Part shown: positions 53,558-62,650 of the stretch, in pieces
Layout: the number at the start of each line of letters is the position of its first letter
Position numbering within the stretch: the first letter of the stretch is position 1
Source of the DNA: Clostridium frigidicarnis
Lineage (GTDB): Bacteria; Bacillota; Clostridia; Clostridiales; Clostridiaceae
Direction: 5' to 3'
Length of the DNA stretch: 64,000 nt
Assembly: GCF_900111985.1 (NCBI RefSeq)
Contig: NZ_FOKI01000002.1
Location: forward strand, 158,456 to 222,455
The notes under the pieces: model-generated
What the model saw: only the letters and a program-made list of their open reading frames with translations
Told to the model about the DNA's origin: nothing
The model's database searches: none
Translations under genes and position numbers: made by a program

Positions 53558-54781
53558 ATGAAATTTTGGAAAAAACATACTCAACAAGAACTTGACACAA
53601 TAATAACAAAGGCATTAGGACGCACATTGAATTATGATAATACAGATACAATAGGAATTCCAGGGACAAAATTAGATGATGCTGTATTTTATGATAGACA
53701 TCAATTTGTAAAGCAGTCTCCATATTTAAGAACTTTTATACAAAATCCTAATCATATAGGATGTCATACATATGATAAGGCAGATATATTATTTGGAGGA
53801 ACTTTTGATATAGAAAGAGAGCTAATTCAATTATTGTCAATTGATGTATTGAATGGTACAGATGAAGAATTTGATGGATACATAGCTCAAGGGGGAACTG
53901 AGGCAAATATTCAAGCAATGTGGGTATATAGAAATTATTTTAAGAATGAAAGAAAAGCAAAGCATGACGAAATAGCTATAATAACGTCTGTAGACACTCA
54001 TTACTCTGCTTATAAAGGTGCAGATTTATTAAATATTGATATTATACAGGTTCCAGTAGACTTTTATAGCAGAAAGATAGAGCCTAGTACATTAGATAAA
54101 ATAGTAAAAGATGCCAAAAATAAAGGAAAGAAATATTTTATTGTAATATCCAACATGGGAACCACTATGTTTGGCTCTGTAGATGATCCAGATTTATATG
54201 CAGAGATATTCGATAATAATGATTTGGAATATAAAATACATGTAGATGGAGCATTTGGAGGATTTATATACCCTATAGACAATCCAAATTGTAACACAGA
54301 TTTTTCAAATAAAAATATAAGTTCTATAACTTTGGATGGACATAAGATGTTGCAAGCACCTTATGGAACAGGAATTTTCCTATGCAGAAAAAATTTGATC
54401 CATAATACTCTTACAGAAGAAGCTACTTATATTGAAAATTTAGATGTTACAATAAGTGGTAGCCGTTCAGGTGCAAATGCGGTGGCAATATGGATGATTC
54501 TTGCAACTCATGGCCCATTCGGTTGGATGGAGAAGATAAATAAATTAAGAAATAGAACAGAATGGTTCTGCAAGGAACTAGACAAGCTAGGTATAAAGTA
54601 TTATAAAGAAGATAAAATGAATATTATTACTATGGAGTCACAGTATATTAGTGATGAAATAGTTGAAAAATACTTCTTAGTACCTCAAGTGCATAATGAA
54701 ACTAATAAATGGTACAAAGTTGTTGTAATGGATCATGTAGAACTAGACAAGTTAAGCTCGCTAATAGAAGATTTAAAGTAA
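53558..54781 (+). CDS. Group II PLP-dependent decarboxylase, substrate unknown
   Basis: A 407-residue PLP enzyme of the glutamate/aspartate/aromatic-decarboxylase class. H148 in DTHYSAYKGA stacks on PLP, D230 in HVDGAFGGF binds the pyridine nitrogen, and K263 in LDGHKMLQAPYGTG is the Schiff-base lysine. The GYIAQGGTEANIQAMW block is conserved. Length favours the shorter, archaeal/clostridial branch (MfnA-like or aspartate/tyrosine decarboxylase-like). No neighbouring amino-acid antiporter is seen. It is a single-gene unit. Confidence 0.8.
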   Translation: MKFWKKHTQQELDTIITKALGRTLNYDNTDTIGIPGTKLDDAVFYDRHQFVKQSPYLRTFIQNPNHIGCHTYDKADILFGGTFDIERELIQLLSIDVLNGTDEEFDGYIAQGGTEANIQAMWVYRNYFKNERKAKHDEIAIITSVDTHYSAYKGADLLNIDIIQVPVDFYSRKIEPSTLDKIVKDAKNKGKKYFIVISNMGTTMFGSVDDPDLYAEIFDNNDLEYKIHVDGAFGGFIYPIDNPNCNTDFSNKNISSITLDGHKMLQAPYGTGIFLCRKNLIHNTLTEEATYIENLDVTISGSRSGANAVAIWMILATHGPFGWMEKINKLRNRTEWFCKELDKLGIKYYKEDKMNIITMESQYISDEIVEKYFLVPQVHNETNKWYKVVVMDHVELDKLSSLIEDLK

Positions 54782-54790
54782 AGATAAATA

Positions 54791-54828
54791 AAAATGCCTG
54801 TTTGCTTTTAGGTAGACAGGCTTATTTT
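54791..54828 (+). terminator. Decarboxylase gene terminator
   Basis: GCCTGT (54796-54801) pairs with ACAGGC (54816-54821), with flanking AAAAT/ATTTT, followed by TTATTTTC. Confidence 0.7.
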
Positions 54829-54968
54829 CATTTAATTTATGATAATGCTTTATAAAAAAGTAAATATGTCAATAATATTTAATAAGATTAAATGTATTGT
54901 GTAAAATAAACATTAATTATTTATTAAAAATACAAAATTCAACTAAAGGTAAGAAATTGTATTATTTA

Positions 54969-54997
54969 TTGACTAGTTTATTTAATTAAGGTATCAT
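54969..54997 (+). promoter_or_regulatory. Candidate promoter of the DUF512-der-gpsA operon
   Basis: TTGACT (54969-54974) and TATCAT (54992-54997) are 17 bp apart. A TATAAT at 55000-55005 is nearby but spaced 25 bp. Confidence 0.45.
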
Positions 54998-55033
54998 ACT
55001 ATAATGATAGTAAGTAATTAGGAGTGGAATTTT

Positions 55034-56350
55034 ATGAACACAAAAATCTCTAAGGTAATGTATAATAGCATTGGGGAAGAGCTTGGAATTGAAGTTGGAG
55101 ATAAACTTATTAGTATAAATGAAACAATTATTAAGGATATAATAGATTATAAATTTTTGATTGCCGATGAGTACTTAGAGATTGAAGTAGAAAAAGTAGA
55201 TGGAGAAATATGGCAATATGAAATAGACAAAGATTATGAAGAGGATCTAGGTCTTGAATTCGAAGAAGGAATAATGGATAAAGCAAAAAGTTGTAACAAT
55301 AAATGTATATTTTGCTTTGTAGATCAAAATCCTAAAGGAATGAGAGAAACAATTTATTTCAAAGATGATGATTCTAGATTATCATTCCTTCAAGGTAACT
55401 TTGTTACGTTAACTAATATGAAGGACGAGGATATAGATAGAATAATAAGATATAGAATTAGTCCTATAAATATTTCAGTACATACTACTAATGATGAGTT
55501 AAGAACCAAAATGTTAAATAATAGATTTGCAGGGAAAATTAATGAGAGAATGCAAAGATTAAGCGATGCAGGAATAGAGATGCATGCTCAAATAGTTTTA
55601 TGTCCAGGATTAAATAATGGAGAAGCGCTGAAGAGTACAGTTGAAGATCTTTATAAGTTATATCCTCAAGTACAAAATATAGCAGCTGTTCCTGTAGGTG
55701 TAACTAAATTTAGAGATGGATTATTTAATCTTAATACATATACAAGAGAAAGTGCAAAGAAAGAAATAATGGATTTATTACCTCTTCAAGAAAAATATAT
55801 TAAAGAAACAGGAAATCCATTTATAAGACTTGCAGATGAATTCTATGTTATGGCTAATATGGACGTTCCCAATGAAGAGTTTTATGGAGAATATGACCAA
55901 CTAGAAGATGGAGTTGGTATGATAAGAATACTTAGACAAATTATAGATAGAGATTTAGAGTTTTTAGATAAAGATACAAACTCATCATTTACATTTGTTA
56001 CAGGAAGTTCTGCATATGAAGAAGTTCTTAAAATGTGCAATAAAATAATGATTAAAAATTCTAACTTAAATTTAAAAGTAGAAAAAATATTAAATAAATT
56101 TTTCGGAGAGTCAATAACAGTAGCTGGCCTTTTAACAGGTGGAGATATAATAAACCAGTTGAAGGACAAAGAGTTAGGAAAGTATATAATGATACCAAGA
56201 AATATGCTAAGAGCTAATGAAAGAGTATTTTTAGATGATATAACTATTGAACATATGGAGAATACCTTAAATAGAACGGTTATTGTTTTTGATTATACAG
56301 GAGAAGGTTTAATTAATTTAATAAATGAATGTGGAAAAAGGGAGGATTAA
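55034..56350 (+). CDS. PDZ-radical SAM-DUF512 protein, unknown function
   Basis: A 438-residue protein: an N-terminal PDZ-like domain (about 4-65, EELGIEVGDKLISINE), a radical-SAM-like core with C87, C91 and C94 (SCNNKCIFCFVDQNPKG), and the DUF512 domain from about 210 to the end. The CxxxCxxC motif suggests a 4Fe-4S cluster. The family is almost universal in clostridia and usually lies next to der, as here (3-nt gap), but no reaction is known. Ribosome or tRNA work is a guess from the neighbour only. Confidence 0.85.
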   Translation: MNTKISKVMYNSIGEELGIEVGDKLISINETIIKDIIDYKFLIADEYLEIEVEKVDGEIWQYEIDKDYEEDLGLEFEEGIMDKAKSCNNKCIFCFVDQNPKGMRETIYFKDDDSRLSFLQGNFVTLTNMKDEDIDRIIRYRISPINISVHTTNDELRTKMLNNRFAGKINERMQRLSDAGIEMHAQIVLCPGLNNGEALKSTVEDLYKLYPQVQNIAAVPVGVTKFRDGLFNLNTYTRESAKKEIMDLLPLQEKYIKETGNPFIRLADEFYVMANMDVPNEEFYGEYDQLEDGVGMIRILRQIIDRDLEFLDKDTNSSFTFVTGSSAYEEVLKMCNKIMIKNSNLNLKVEKILNKFFGESITVAGLLTGGDIINQLKDKELGKYIMIPRNMLRANERVFLDDITIEHMENTLNRTVIVFDYTGEGLINLINECGKRED

Positions 56351-56353
56351 AAA

Positions 56354-57670
56354 ATGGCAAAACCGATAGTTGCAATGGTTGGAAGACCTAATGTAGGAAA
56401 ATCAACTTTGTTTAATAAATTAGCAGGAAAGAGAATATCTATTGTTCAAGACACACCAGGTGTTACAAGAGATAGAATATACGCCGAAGCAGAATGGCTT
56501 ACTCATACGTTCACAATGATAGATACAGGTGGAATAGAGCGTGACAATGGAAGCGTAATAGTTGAAAAAATGAGAAGACAGGCACAAATTGCTATAGAAA
56601 CTGCAGATGTAATAACATTTATAGTTGATGGTAAAGAAGGATTAACTGCAGCGGATCATGAAGTTGCTCAAATGCTTAGAAAATCTAAAAAACCAATAGT
56701 CTTGGTTGTTAATAAGATAGATAACTTAAAAGATGAAGATAATGCATATGAGTTTTACAATCTAGGAATAGGTGATCCAATAACAATATCAGCATCTCAA
56801 GGTTTAGGATTAGGAGATCTGCTTGATAGGATTGTGGAACATTTTAATACAGATGGCGATAATGGTGAAGATGAAGAAAATATTAATATAGCGTTAATAG
56901 GAAAACCTAATGTAGGAAAATCTTCTTTAATAAACAAGTTATTAGGAGAAGATAGGGTAATAGTTTCTAACATACCAGGAACAACAAGAGATGCCATAGA
57001 TAGTTATATTGAAAATGATTTAGGTAGATTTACACTTATAGATACAGCAGGTCTTAGAAGAAAAAGCAAGGTTAAAGAAGAAATAGAGAGATATAGTGTA
57101 ATAAGAACTTTAGCTGCCATAGAAAGAGCAGATGTATGTATATTAATGGTAGATGCAGAAGATGGTGTAACTGAGCAAGATGAAAAAATTGTTGGGTATG
57201 CACATGAACTTAATAAAGCTATAATGGTAATAGTTAACAAGTGGGATCTTATAGAAAAAGAAACTAAAACTTTAGATAATTATAAAAAAGACATTCAAAG
57301 CAAATTAAACTTTATATCTTATGCACCATATTTATTTATATCAGCTAAAACAGGTCAGAGAACTCACAAAGTTTTACAAATGGCTAAAGAATGTTATAAT
57401 AACTATAACAAGAGAATAGCAACGGGTATATTAAATGACGTTATAAGTAAAGCGGTACTTATGAAGGAACCACCAGTTGTTGGCTTAAGAAGATTAAAGA
57501 TATACTATGTAACACAACCAGTTACTAAGCCACCTACATTTGTATTCTTTATAAATGACTACAACACAATGCATTTCTCTTATCAAAGATATTTAGAAAA
57601 CCAGCTTAGAAATAGTTTTGATTTCTCAGGAACTGGTATTAAAATGGAGTTTAGAGAAAGGAAGGAATAG
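56354..57670 (+). CDS. der: Ribosome-assembly GTPase Der (EngA)
   Basis: A 438-residue double-GTPase for 50S subunit assembly. The first G domain has [10 protein letters not shown] (7-16) and NKIDN; the second [10 protein letters not shown] (about 183-192), [11 protein letters not shown] and NKWD. A C-terminal KH-like domain follows (about 350-435). It is flanked 3 nt away on both sides by DUF512 and gpsA, so all three are one operon. Confidence 0.97.
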   Translation: MAKPIVAMVGRPNVGKSTLFNKLAGKRISIVQDTPGVTRDRIYAEAEWLTHTFTMIDTGGIERDNGSVIVEKMRRQAQIAIETADVITFIVDGKEGLTAADHEVAQMLRKSKKPIVLVVNKIDNLKDEDNAYEFYNLGIGDPITISASQGLGLGDLLDRIVEHFNTDGDNGEDEENINIALIGKPNVGKSSLINKLLGEDRVIVSNIPGTTRDAIDSYIENDLGRFTLIDTAGLRRKSKVKEEIERYSVIRTLAAIERADVCILMVDAEDGVTEQDEKIVGYAHELNKAIMVIVNKWDLIEKETKTLDNYKKDIQSKLNFISYAPYLFISAKTGQRTHKVLQMAKECYNNYNKRIATGILNDVISKAVLMKEPPVVGLRRLKIYYVTQPVTKPPTFVFFINDYNTMHFSYQRYLENQLRNSFDFSGTGIKMEFRERKE

Positions 57671-57673
57671 TAT

Positions 57674-58666
57674 ATGTCTAAGATAGCTTTCCTTGGGGGA
57701 GGAAGCTTTGCCACAGCTCTCTCTAATTTATTAGCTAAAAAAGGTCATTGTGTATGCATATGGGCAAGAGATGAAAAAGTAGTTAATGATATAAACGAGA
57801 ATAAAAGAAATTCTAAATATATGAAAAACTTAAAGCTTAATAGTAGCATATATGCTTCTTGCAATATGAAAGAAGTATTAGATAATGCTGATTATGTTGT
57901 ATTTGCTACAGCATCTCATGTTGTAAGACAAATATGTGAGAAAGCTAAACCATATATGAATGATAAATCTATAATAATAAATGTTGCAAAGGGAATTGAA
58001 GAAGGAACTTTGAAACTTATGTCAGATATATTAGAAGAAGAATTTTCTAATCCTGTAGTTGTATTATCAGGACCAAGTCATGCAGAAGAGGTTGCAGAGG
58101 AAACTCCAACTACGGTAGTTGCATCATCTAAAAATATAAAGTATGCAGAAAAGGTACAGGAATTGTTTATGACTTCATACTTTAGAGTTTATACAAATGA
58201 TGATTTACTTGGTGTTGAAATAGGCGGAGCAGTTAAGAACATTATAGCCTTAGCAGCAGGTATAACTGATGGAATAGGCTATGGAGATAATGCAAAAGCT
58301 GCTTTAATGACTAGAGGAATGAGCGAAATAATTAGAGTGGGTGAAAAGCTTGGAGGGAAAAAAGAAACCTTTTTTGGACTTACTGGAATGGGTGATTTAA
58401 TAGTTACATGTACCTCTATGCATAGTAGAAATAGAAGAGCAGGAATACTCATAGGCAAAGGAAAGACCATGGATGAGGCTATTAAGGAAGTAGGCATGGT
58501 AGTTGAAGGAATAAAGGCATGTAAGTCATTTTATTTATTCAAAGAGGATTTAGGGGTATCCATGCCAATTACAGATATGCTATATAAAGTTTTGTTTGAG
58601 AACAAGGATCCTAAACAAGGGGTTCATGAACTTATGCAAAGAGATAAGAAAAAAGAGTGTTATTAA
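57674..58666 (+). CDS. gpsA: Glycerol-3-phosphate dehydrogenase [NAD(P)+]
   Basis: A 330-residue enzyme that reduces dihydroxyacetone phosphate to sn-glycerol-3-phosphate, the phospholipid backbone. NAD(P) loop [20 protein letters not shown], substrate region GPSHAEEVA, catalytic Lys in [17 protein letters not shown] and [14 protein letters not shown] are intact. In many Firmicutes plsY lies between der and gpsA; here it is absent. Confidence 0.96.
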   Translation: MSKIAFLGGGSFATALSNLLAKKGHCVCIWARDEKVVNDINENKRNSKYMKNLKLNSSIYASCNMKEVLDNADYVVFATASHVVRQICEKAKPYMNDKSIIINVAKGIEEGTLKLMSDILEEEFSNPVVVLSGPSHAEEVAEETPTTVVASSKNIKYAEKVQELFMTSYFRVYTNDDLLGVEIGGAVKNIIALAAGITDGIGYGDNAKAALMTRGMSEIIRVGEKLGGKKETFFGLTGMGDLIVTCTSMHSRNRRAGILIGKGKTMDEAIKEVGMVVEGIKACKSFYLFKEDLGVSMPITDMLYKVLFENKDPKQGVHELMQRDKKKECY

Positions 58667-58675
58667 GATTAATAT

Positions 58676-58711
58676 AAAAAGAGAGAATATGGAAACATAT
58701 TCTCTTTTTTT
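58676..58711 (+). terminator. der-gpsA operon terminator
   Basis: AGAGAATATG pairs with CATATTCTCT around a GAAA loop, extended by five A and seven T on each side (58676-58711). Confidence 0.92.
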
Positions 58712-58885
58712 ACGAACAAATATAAAGTATAAGAATATAATATGTTGTTGGGAAAAATTACAAATATTTAAGACTGTTTTATATATAAAATATGGAAATT
58801 AAATTTTAATAACATCATTGGTAATAAATCAAGCATAAAAATAATATATATATAATGTTAATATGTAAATTTGGGAGGGTTAGAC

Positions 58886-60352
58886 TTGGAGGATTTTAAC
58901 ATATACAAGAATATTGCGGAAAGAACTCAGGGAGATATTTATGTTGGCGTAGTCGGTCCTGTAAGAACAGGAAAATCCACGTTCATAAAAAGATTTATGG
59001 ATATGATGGTTATACCAAAGATAGAAAATGATTATAAAAAGGAAAGAGCTAAAGATGAACTACCACAAAGTGGATCAGGCAAAACCATACACACTACAGA
59101 GCCTAAGTTTATACCTAATGAGGCAGTAGAGATAGATCTTGAAGACGGAATAAAATTTAAGGTTAGAATGGTTGACTGTGTAGGTTATATTGTTAGAGGA
59201 GCGTTAGGCTATACTGAAGGAGAAAATGCTAAAATGGTTACAACTCCTTGGTATGATTATGAAATTCCTTTCGAAGAGGCTGCCGAAATAGGAACTAAAA
59301 AAGTTATAACAGATCATTCAACTATAGGATTAGTTATAATAACAGATGGATCTATAACAGATATACCTAGGGAGGAATATATTGAGGCTGAAGAAAGAGT
59401 AATAGACGAATTAAAGAGTATAAACAAACCATTTATGCTAGTACTTAATTCAGCACATGGATATTCAAAAGAAACAAAACAATTAAAAAAAGATTTGGAA
59501 GAAAAATATGATGTACCAGTTCAAATAATGGATGTACTTAACATGAATGAAGAAGATGTTATGAATCTTTTTCAAAAAATATTGAAGGAATTTCCTATAA
59601 AAGAAATAAATATAGAATTGCCAGAATGGATAGAGAAATTAGAACCTTCACATTGGCTAAAAGAAGAATTTTTAAATATTATAAAAGAAATGTGCAAAAA
59701 AGTATATAAGGTTAGAGACATAAAGAAGGTTTTAGATGACTTTGAAGATGAAGAGTTTATGGGAAGTTCAAACATCAATGAAATGAATATGGGTGAAGGT
59801 ACAGCTGTGGTTGAAATGAGACCAAAGCAAGGTATATTTTATCAAATCCTAAGCGAAATTTGTGATTGTTCAATAAGAGGGGAGAATGAACTCCTTGCAA
59901 TAATTCAAGATTTGCATATTGCAAAAGTTGAATATGATAAGATATCAGATGCATTAAAAGAGGTTAGAGAAACAGGATATGGTCTTGTAGCGCCGGAACT
60001 TTCAGAAATGAAATTTGAAAAACCAGAAAGAGAAGGAGATAGGATTAAATTTAAAGCAAGTGCTCCATCATTACATTTTATAAAAGCTGATATAGAAACT
60101 GAAATTAGACCAAGTATAGGTGTTGGAAAAGAGACAGAGGACTATTTCAATGGACTATTGGAACAGTTTGATAGTGATCCAGCAAAACTTTGGCAAAGTA
60201 ATATGTTTGGCAAGCCTTTAGAAGTTATGGTTAAAGAAGGATTGCAAAATAAATTGTATAGAATGCCAGAAGATGTTCAAACAAAAATACAAAGAACACT
60301 TCAAAAAATTATAAATGAAGGAAATGGTGGGTTAATTTGCATAATACTATAA
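58886..60352 (+). CDS. spoIVA: Spore coat morphogenetic ATPase SpoIVA
   Basis: A 488-residue protein that polymerises on the forespore membrane as the coat basement layer. Walker A is GPVRTGKST (24-32), with MVDCVGYIVRGALGYTEGE, STIGLVIITDGSI and the conserved C-terminal end INEGNGGLICIIL. The match to the Bacillus protein is collinear. Start TTG 58886 has GGGAGGG 7 nt upstream. A TTG at 58871 overlaps that SD. It should be under sigma-E; no convincing sigma-E promoter was recognised. Confidence 0.95.
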   Translation: MEDFNIYKNIAERTQGDIYVGVVGPVRTGKSTFIKRFMDMMVIPKIENDYKKERAKDELPQSGSGKTIHTTEPKFIPNEAVEIDLEDGIKFKVRMVDCVGYIVRGALGYTEGENAKMVTTPWYDYEIPFEEAAEIGTKKVITDHSTIGLVIITDGSITDIPREEYIEAEERVIDELKSINKPFMLVLNSAHGYSKETKQLKKDLEEKYDVPVQIMDVLNMNEEDVMNLFQKILKEFPIKEINIELPEWIEKLEPSHWLKEEFLNIIKEMCKKVYKVRDIKKVLDDFEDEEFMGSSNINEMNMGEGTAVVEMRPKQGIFYQILSEICDCSIRGENELLAIIQDLHIAKVEYDKISDALKEVRETGYGLVAPELSEMKFEKPEREGDRIKFKASAPSLHFIKADIETEIRPSIGVGKETEDYFNGLLEQFDSDPAKLWQSNMFGKPLEVMVKEGLQNKLYRMPEDVQTKIQRTLQKIINEGNGGLICIIL

Positions 60353-60362
60353 TATAAATAAG

Positions 60363-60395
60363 AATCTCTCATTAGTTTTAATGGGAGATTTTTAT
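60363..60395 (+). terminator. spoIVA terminator
   Basis: AATCTCTCATTA (60363-60374) pairs with TAATGGGAGATT (60379-60390) with one G-U and a GTTT loop, followed by TTTATTTATA. Confidence 0.85.
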
Positions 60396-60673
60396 TTATA
60401 TAGGTTCTAAAAAATTTTATTCAGTTGACTTTAAAGTGTGATTTTAGTATTCATAATAATGTAAATTAGCAAATTATGAATTTTATTAATTAGAACTTAT
60501 ATATAGATGAATTTAATATTTTGCATAACCATAAATTTAAATAAGTAAGAAGAAAAGTGTATATTACATATACAGATAAAATCTGTTATGGATAAAGGGA
60601 TTAAGTTCTTCAAATACTATATACTAAATGATAAAATACAATTATATTGAAATAAAAAATTGGGGGACATTTA
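60396..60673 (+). other. Non-coding region upstream of the MATE gene
   Basis: No ORF. TTGACT at 60425-60430 is a possible -35 without a good -10. Two adjoining perfect dyads, GTATAT/ATATAC (60559-60573) and ACAGAT/ATCTGT (60572-60586), are about 90 bp before the start. GGGGGAC precedes the ATG. Confidence 0.45.
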
Positions 60674-62059
60674 ATGGACAGTAGAAATAGAAAAAAACTA
60701 ATTTTAGAAGGAAACATGTATAAAGTTCTTATAACTTTATCTGTACCAATAATGATTAACAATCTAATACAGACTTTATATAACTTAATTGATGGTATTT
60801 GGGTTAGTAAAATAGGGTCTACTCAATTTGCAGCAACATCTTTTGTGTGGCCGGTTAGTTTCCTATTCATATCTTTAGGTATAGGAATATCTATAGCAGG
60901 AACAGCCATATTGTCTCAGCTCATAGGAGGTGGAAAAGAGAAAGAAGCAAATAAATACGCTAGCCAGTTTATTGCATTGTCTTTAGTGACATCTGTAGTT
61001 TTTGCGATAATAGGATATGTTTTAACTCCGCTTATAGTAAGAATTATGGGAGCAACTGGTGATTTGGAAAACTATAGTATTATATATTTAAAAATAAGTT
61101 TTTTGGGAACTCCATTGGTATTCTTAATTAATAACTTTAACTCTATAATGAATGCACAAGGCAATACGGTTACGCCAACAATGTTAGGTGGAATTAGTGC
61201 CATTTTAAATGCTATTTTGGATCCCATATTTATATTTACTTTTAATTTAGGAATTGGAGGAGCAGCATTTGCAACATTGTTGTGTCAAGCCTTATTATGT
61301 GTAGTTATTATTAAGATAGTGAACAAGCCTACCTCTATAATAAGACCTAGTTTTAAGGGATTTAGATTTGATAGAGAAATGATAAATAATATTTTAAAGG
61401 TTGCATTGCCATCATCTATAGGACAGTCAGGTTCAGCCTTAGGATTTATAGTTTTAAATAGTTTTATTGCATCTTATGGAACAGCCACTATGGCTGCTTT
61501 TGGCATGGTCAACAGAATTACTTCTCTTATAATGCAGCCAGCAATGGGTGTTGGTGCTGCACTTACAACAATTGTTGGTCAAAACTTAGGAATGAATCAG
61601 ATAAAAAGGGTAAAAGATGGATTTTATAAAGCTGTAAAATTTACAGTTGCTTTTTCGATAATAGGATGTATTCTATTAATTTGGAAAGACGATGAGACAA
61701 TAAATTTTTTTATGCAGTCTAAAGATAATATGGATGTAATAACTCAAGGAATGACTTATCTAAAATATATATCTTTTTCAATGCCACTTATGGGTATATT
61801 TAGTGTGTTACAAGGTATATTTCAAGGATCAGGACACACAAAGTATTCTATGGCAATGGAAATAGGAAGGCTTTGGTTTGTTAGGTTACCTATGATATTA
61901 ATATTTAAGTATTTTACTAATATAAATGAGGAAGGTATATGGTTTGCTATGAGTTTTAGTAATCTAATAATATGTATATATGGTTATATGATTTATAAAA
62001 GTGGCAAATGGGAAAGGAAAATTATAAAAACAGGGGAAAATAAAGTCGTAACAACTTAA
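60674..62059 (+). CDS. MATE-family efflux transporter
   Basis: A 461-residue protein with 12 predicted membrane helices in two related halves. LITLSVPIMINNLIQTLYNLIDGIWVSKIG at the start and LKVALPSSIGQSGSALGFIVLNSFI at the start of the second half are MATE signatures. MATE proteins export cationic drugs or metabolites with Na+ or H+ antiport. The substrate is unknown. It looks monocistronic or is followed by two tiny genes. Confidence 0.92.
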   Translation: MDSRNRKKLILEGNMYKVLITLSVPIMINNLIQTLYNLIDGIWVSKIGSTQFAATSFVWPVSFLFISLGIGISIAGTAILSQLIGGGKEKEANKYASQFIALSLVTSVVFAIIGYVLTPLIVRIMGATGDLENYSIIYLKISFLGTPLVFLINNFNSIMNAQGNTVTPTMLGGISAILNAILDPIFIFTFNLGIGGAAFATLLCQALLCVVIIKIVNKPTSIIRPSFKGFRFDREMINNILKVALPSSIGQSGSALGFIVLNSFIASYGTATMAAFGMVNRITSLIMQPAMGVGAALTTIVGQNLGMNQIKRVKDGFYKAVKFTVAFSIIGCILLIWKDDETINFFMQSKDNMDVITQGMTYLKYISFSMPLMGIFSVLQGIFQGSGHTKYSMAMEIGRLWFVRLPMILIFKYFTNINEEGIWFAMSFSNLIICIYGYMIYKSGKWERKIIKTGENKVVTT

Positions 62060-62144
62060 AAATAATTAAAAACTTCATTCATTTTCTTCCAGCATATAAA
62101 TCAATTCTTTGGACAAAATATTTATTGAAAGGAGTTGATTTATA

Positions 62145-62237
62145 ATGCATAGAGAAGATAAAAAGGCTAAGAAAAAAACGGATAAATTTAAAAAACCGGA
62201 GGTTATAAAAGACGATGAAGTAAAAAAACAAAAGTAA
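62145..62237 (+). CDS. Tiny lysine-rich ORF (30 aa), unknown
   Basis: A 30-codon ORF with GAAAGGAG at 62127-62134 about 10 nt before the ATG. The peptide is dominated by Lys, Asp and Glu (15 Lys or Arg), starting MHREDKKAKKKTDKFKKPEV. It shows no membrane segment or known domain. The good SD and the next small gene 28 nt downstream argue that it is translated, but so short an ORF could be chance. Confidence 0.4.
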   Translation: MHREDKKAKKKTDKFKKPEVIKDDEVKKQK

Positions 62238-62265
62238 TTGTATAGAAGGGAGAGTGGTGATTAAT

Positions 62266-62427
62266 ATGGCAAAAGAATTTAAAAAAGGCCAATATGAGGA
62301 TGCTGCAGAAAAAGCTAAGGAACTTCTAGACAAAGGTATAGGAATAACAGAAATAATTTCAATGACAGGGCTTACAGAGGAAAGAGTTAATAAACTAAAT
62401 AGGAAAATGAAGGACAAGTTGACATAA
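62266..62427 (+). CDS. Small helix-turn-helix-like protein (53 aa), unknown
   Basis: A 53-codon ORF with AAGGGAGAG upstream of the ATG. Residues 13-45 read as two helices joined by GI-TEIISMTGLTEERVNKL, resembling the minimal HTH at the C terminus of some transposase-associated nucleases and sigma-like DNA-binding segments. Codon use looks normal for the region. Pairing with the 30-aa ORF upstream suggests a two-gene transcript. Function not recognised. Confidence 0.55.
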   Translation: MAKEFKKGQYEDAAEKAKELLDKGIGITEIISMTGLTEERVNKLNRKMKDKLT

Positions 62428-62520
62428 ATATATAACATTTAAAATCATATTTATTTTCTACATTAACTTTTAAAATAGTATATTGTAATAGAATATTTTA
62501 ATATATTGATAAGTTTAAAT

Positions 62521-62556
62521 AAAAAAAGGAGGAAAATGTAATTGCCTCCTTTTTTG
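62521..62556 (+). terminator. Terminator upstream of the asparaginase gene
   Basis: AAAAAAGGAGG (62522-62532) pairs with CCTCCTTTTTT (62545-62555). It probably ends the small-ORF transcript about 95 nt upstream. Confidence 0.72.
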
Positions 62557-62650
62557 TAGTATAAAATAATGGTGAATTTTTAATATGTATGGTGTAGAAT
62601 ATACAATGTAAATAAAAAATGTAAAATATATGCTCATAGGGGGAAAACTC

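Noticed and set aside
58834..58842. CATAAAAAT as a sigma-E -10 box for spoIVA.
   Set aside because: No acceptable -35 sequence lies 13-15 bp upstream, so it is not called despite the expected sigma-E dependence.
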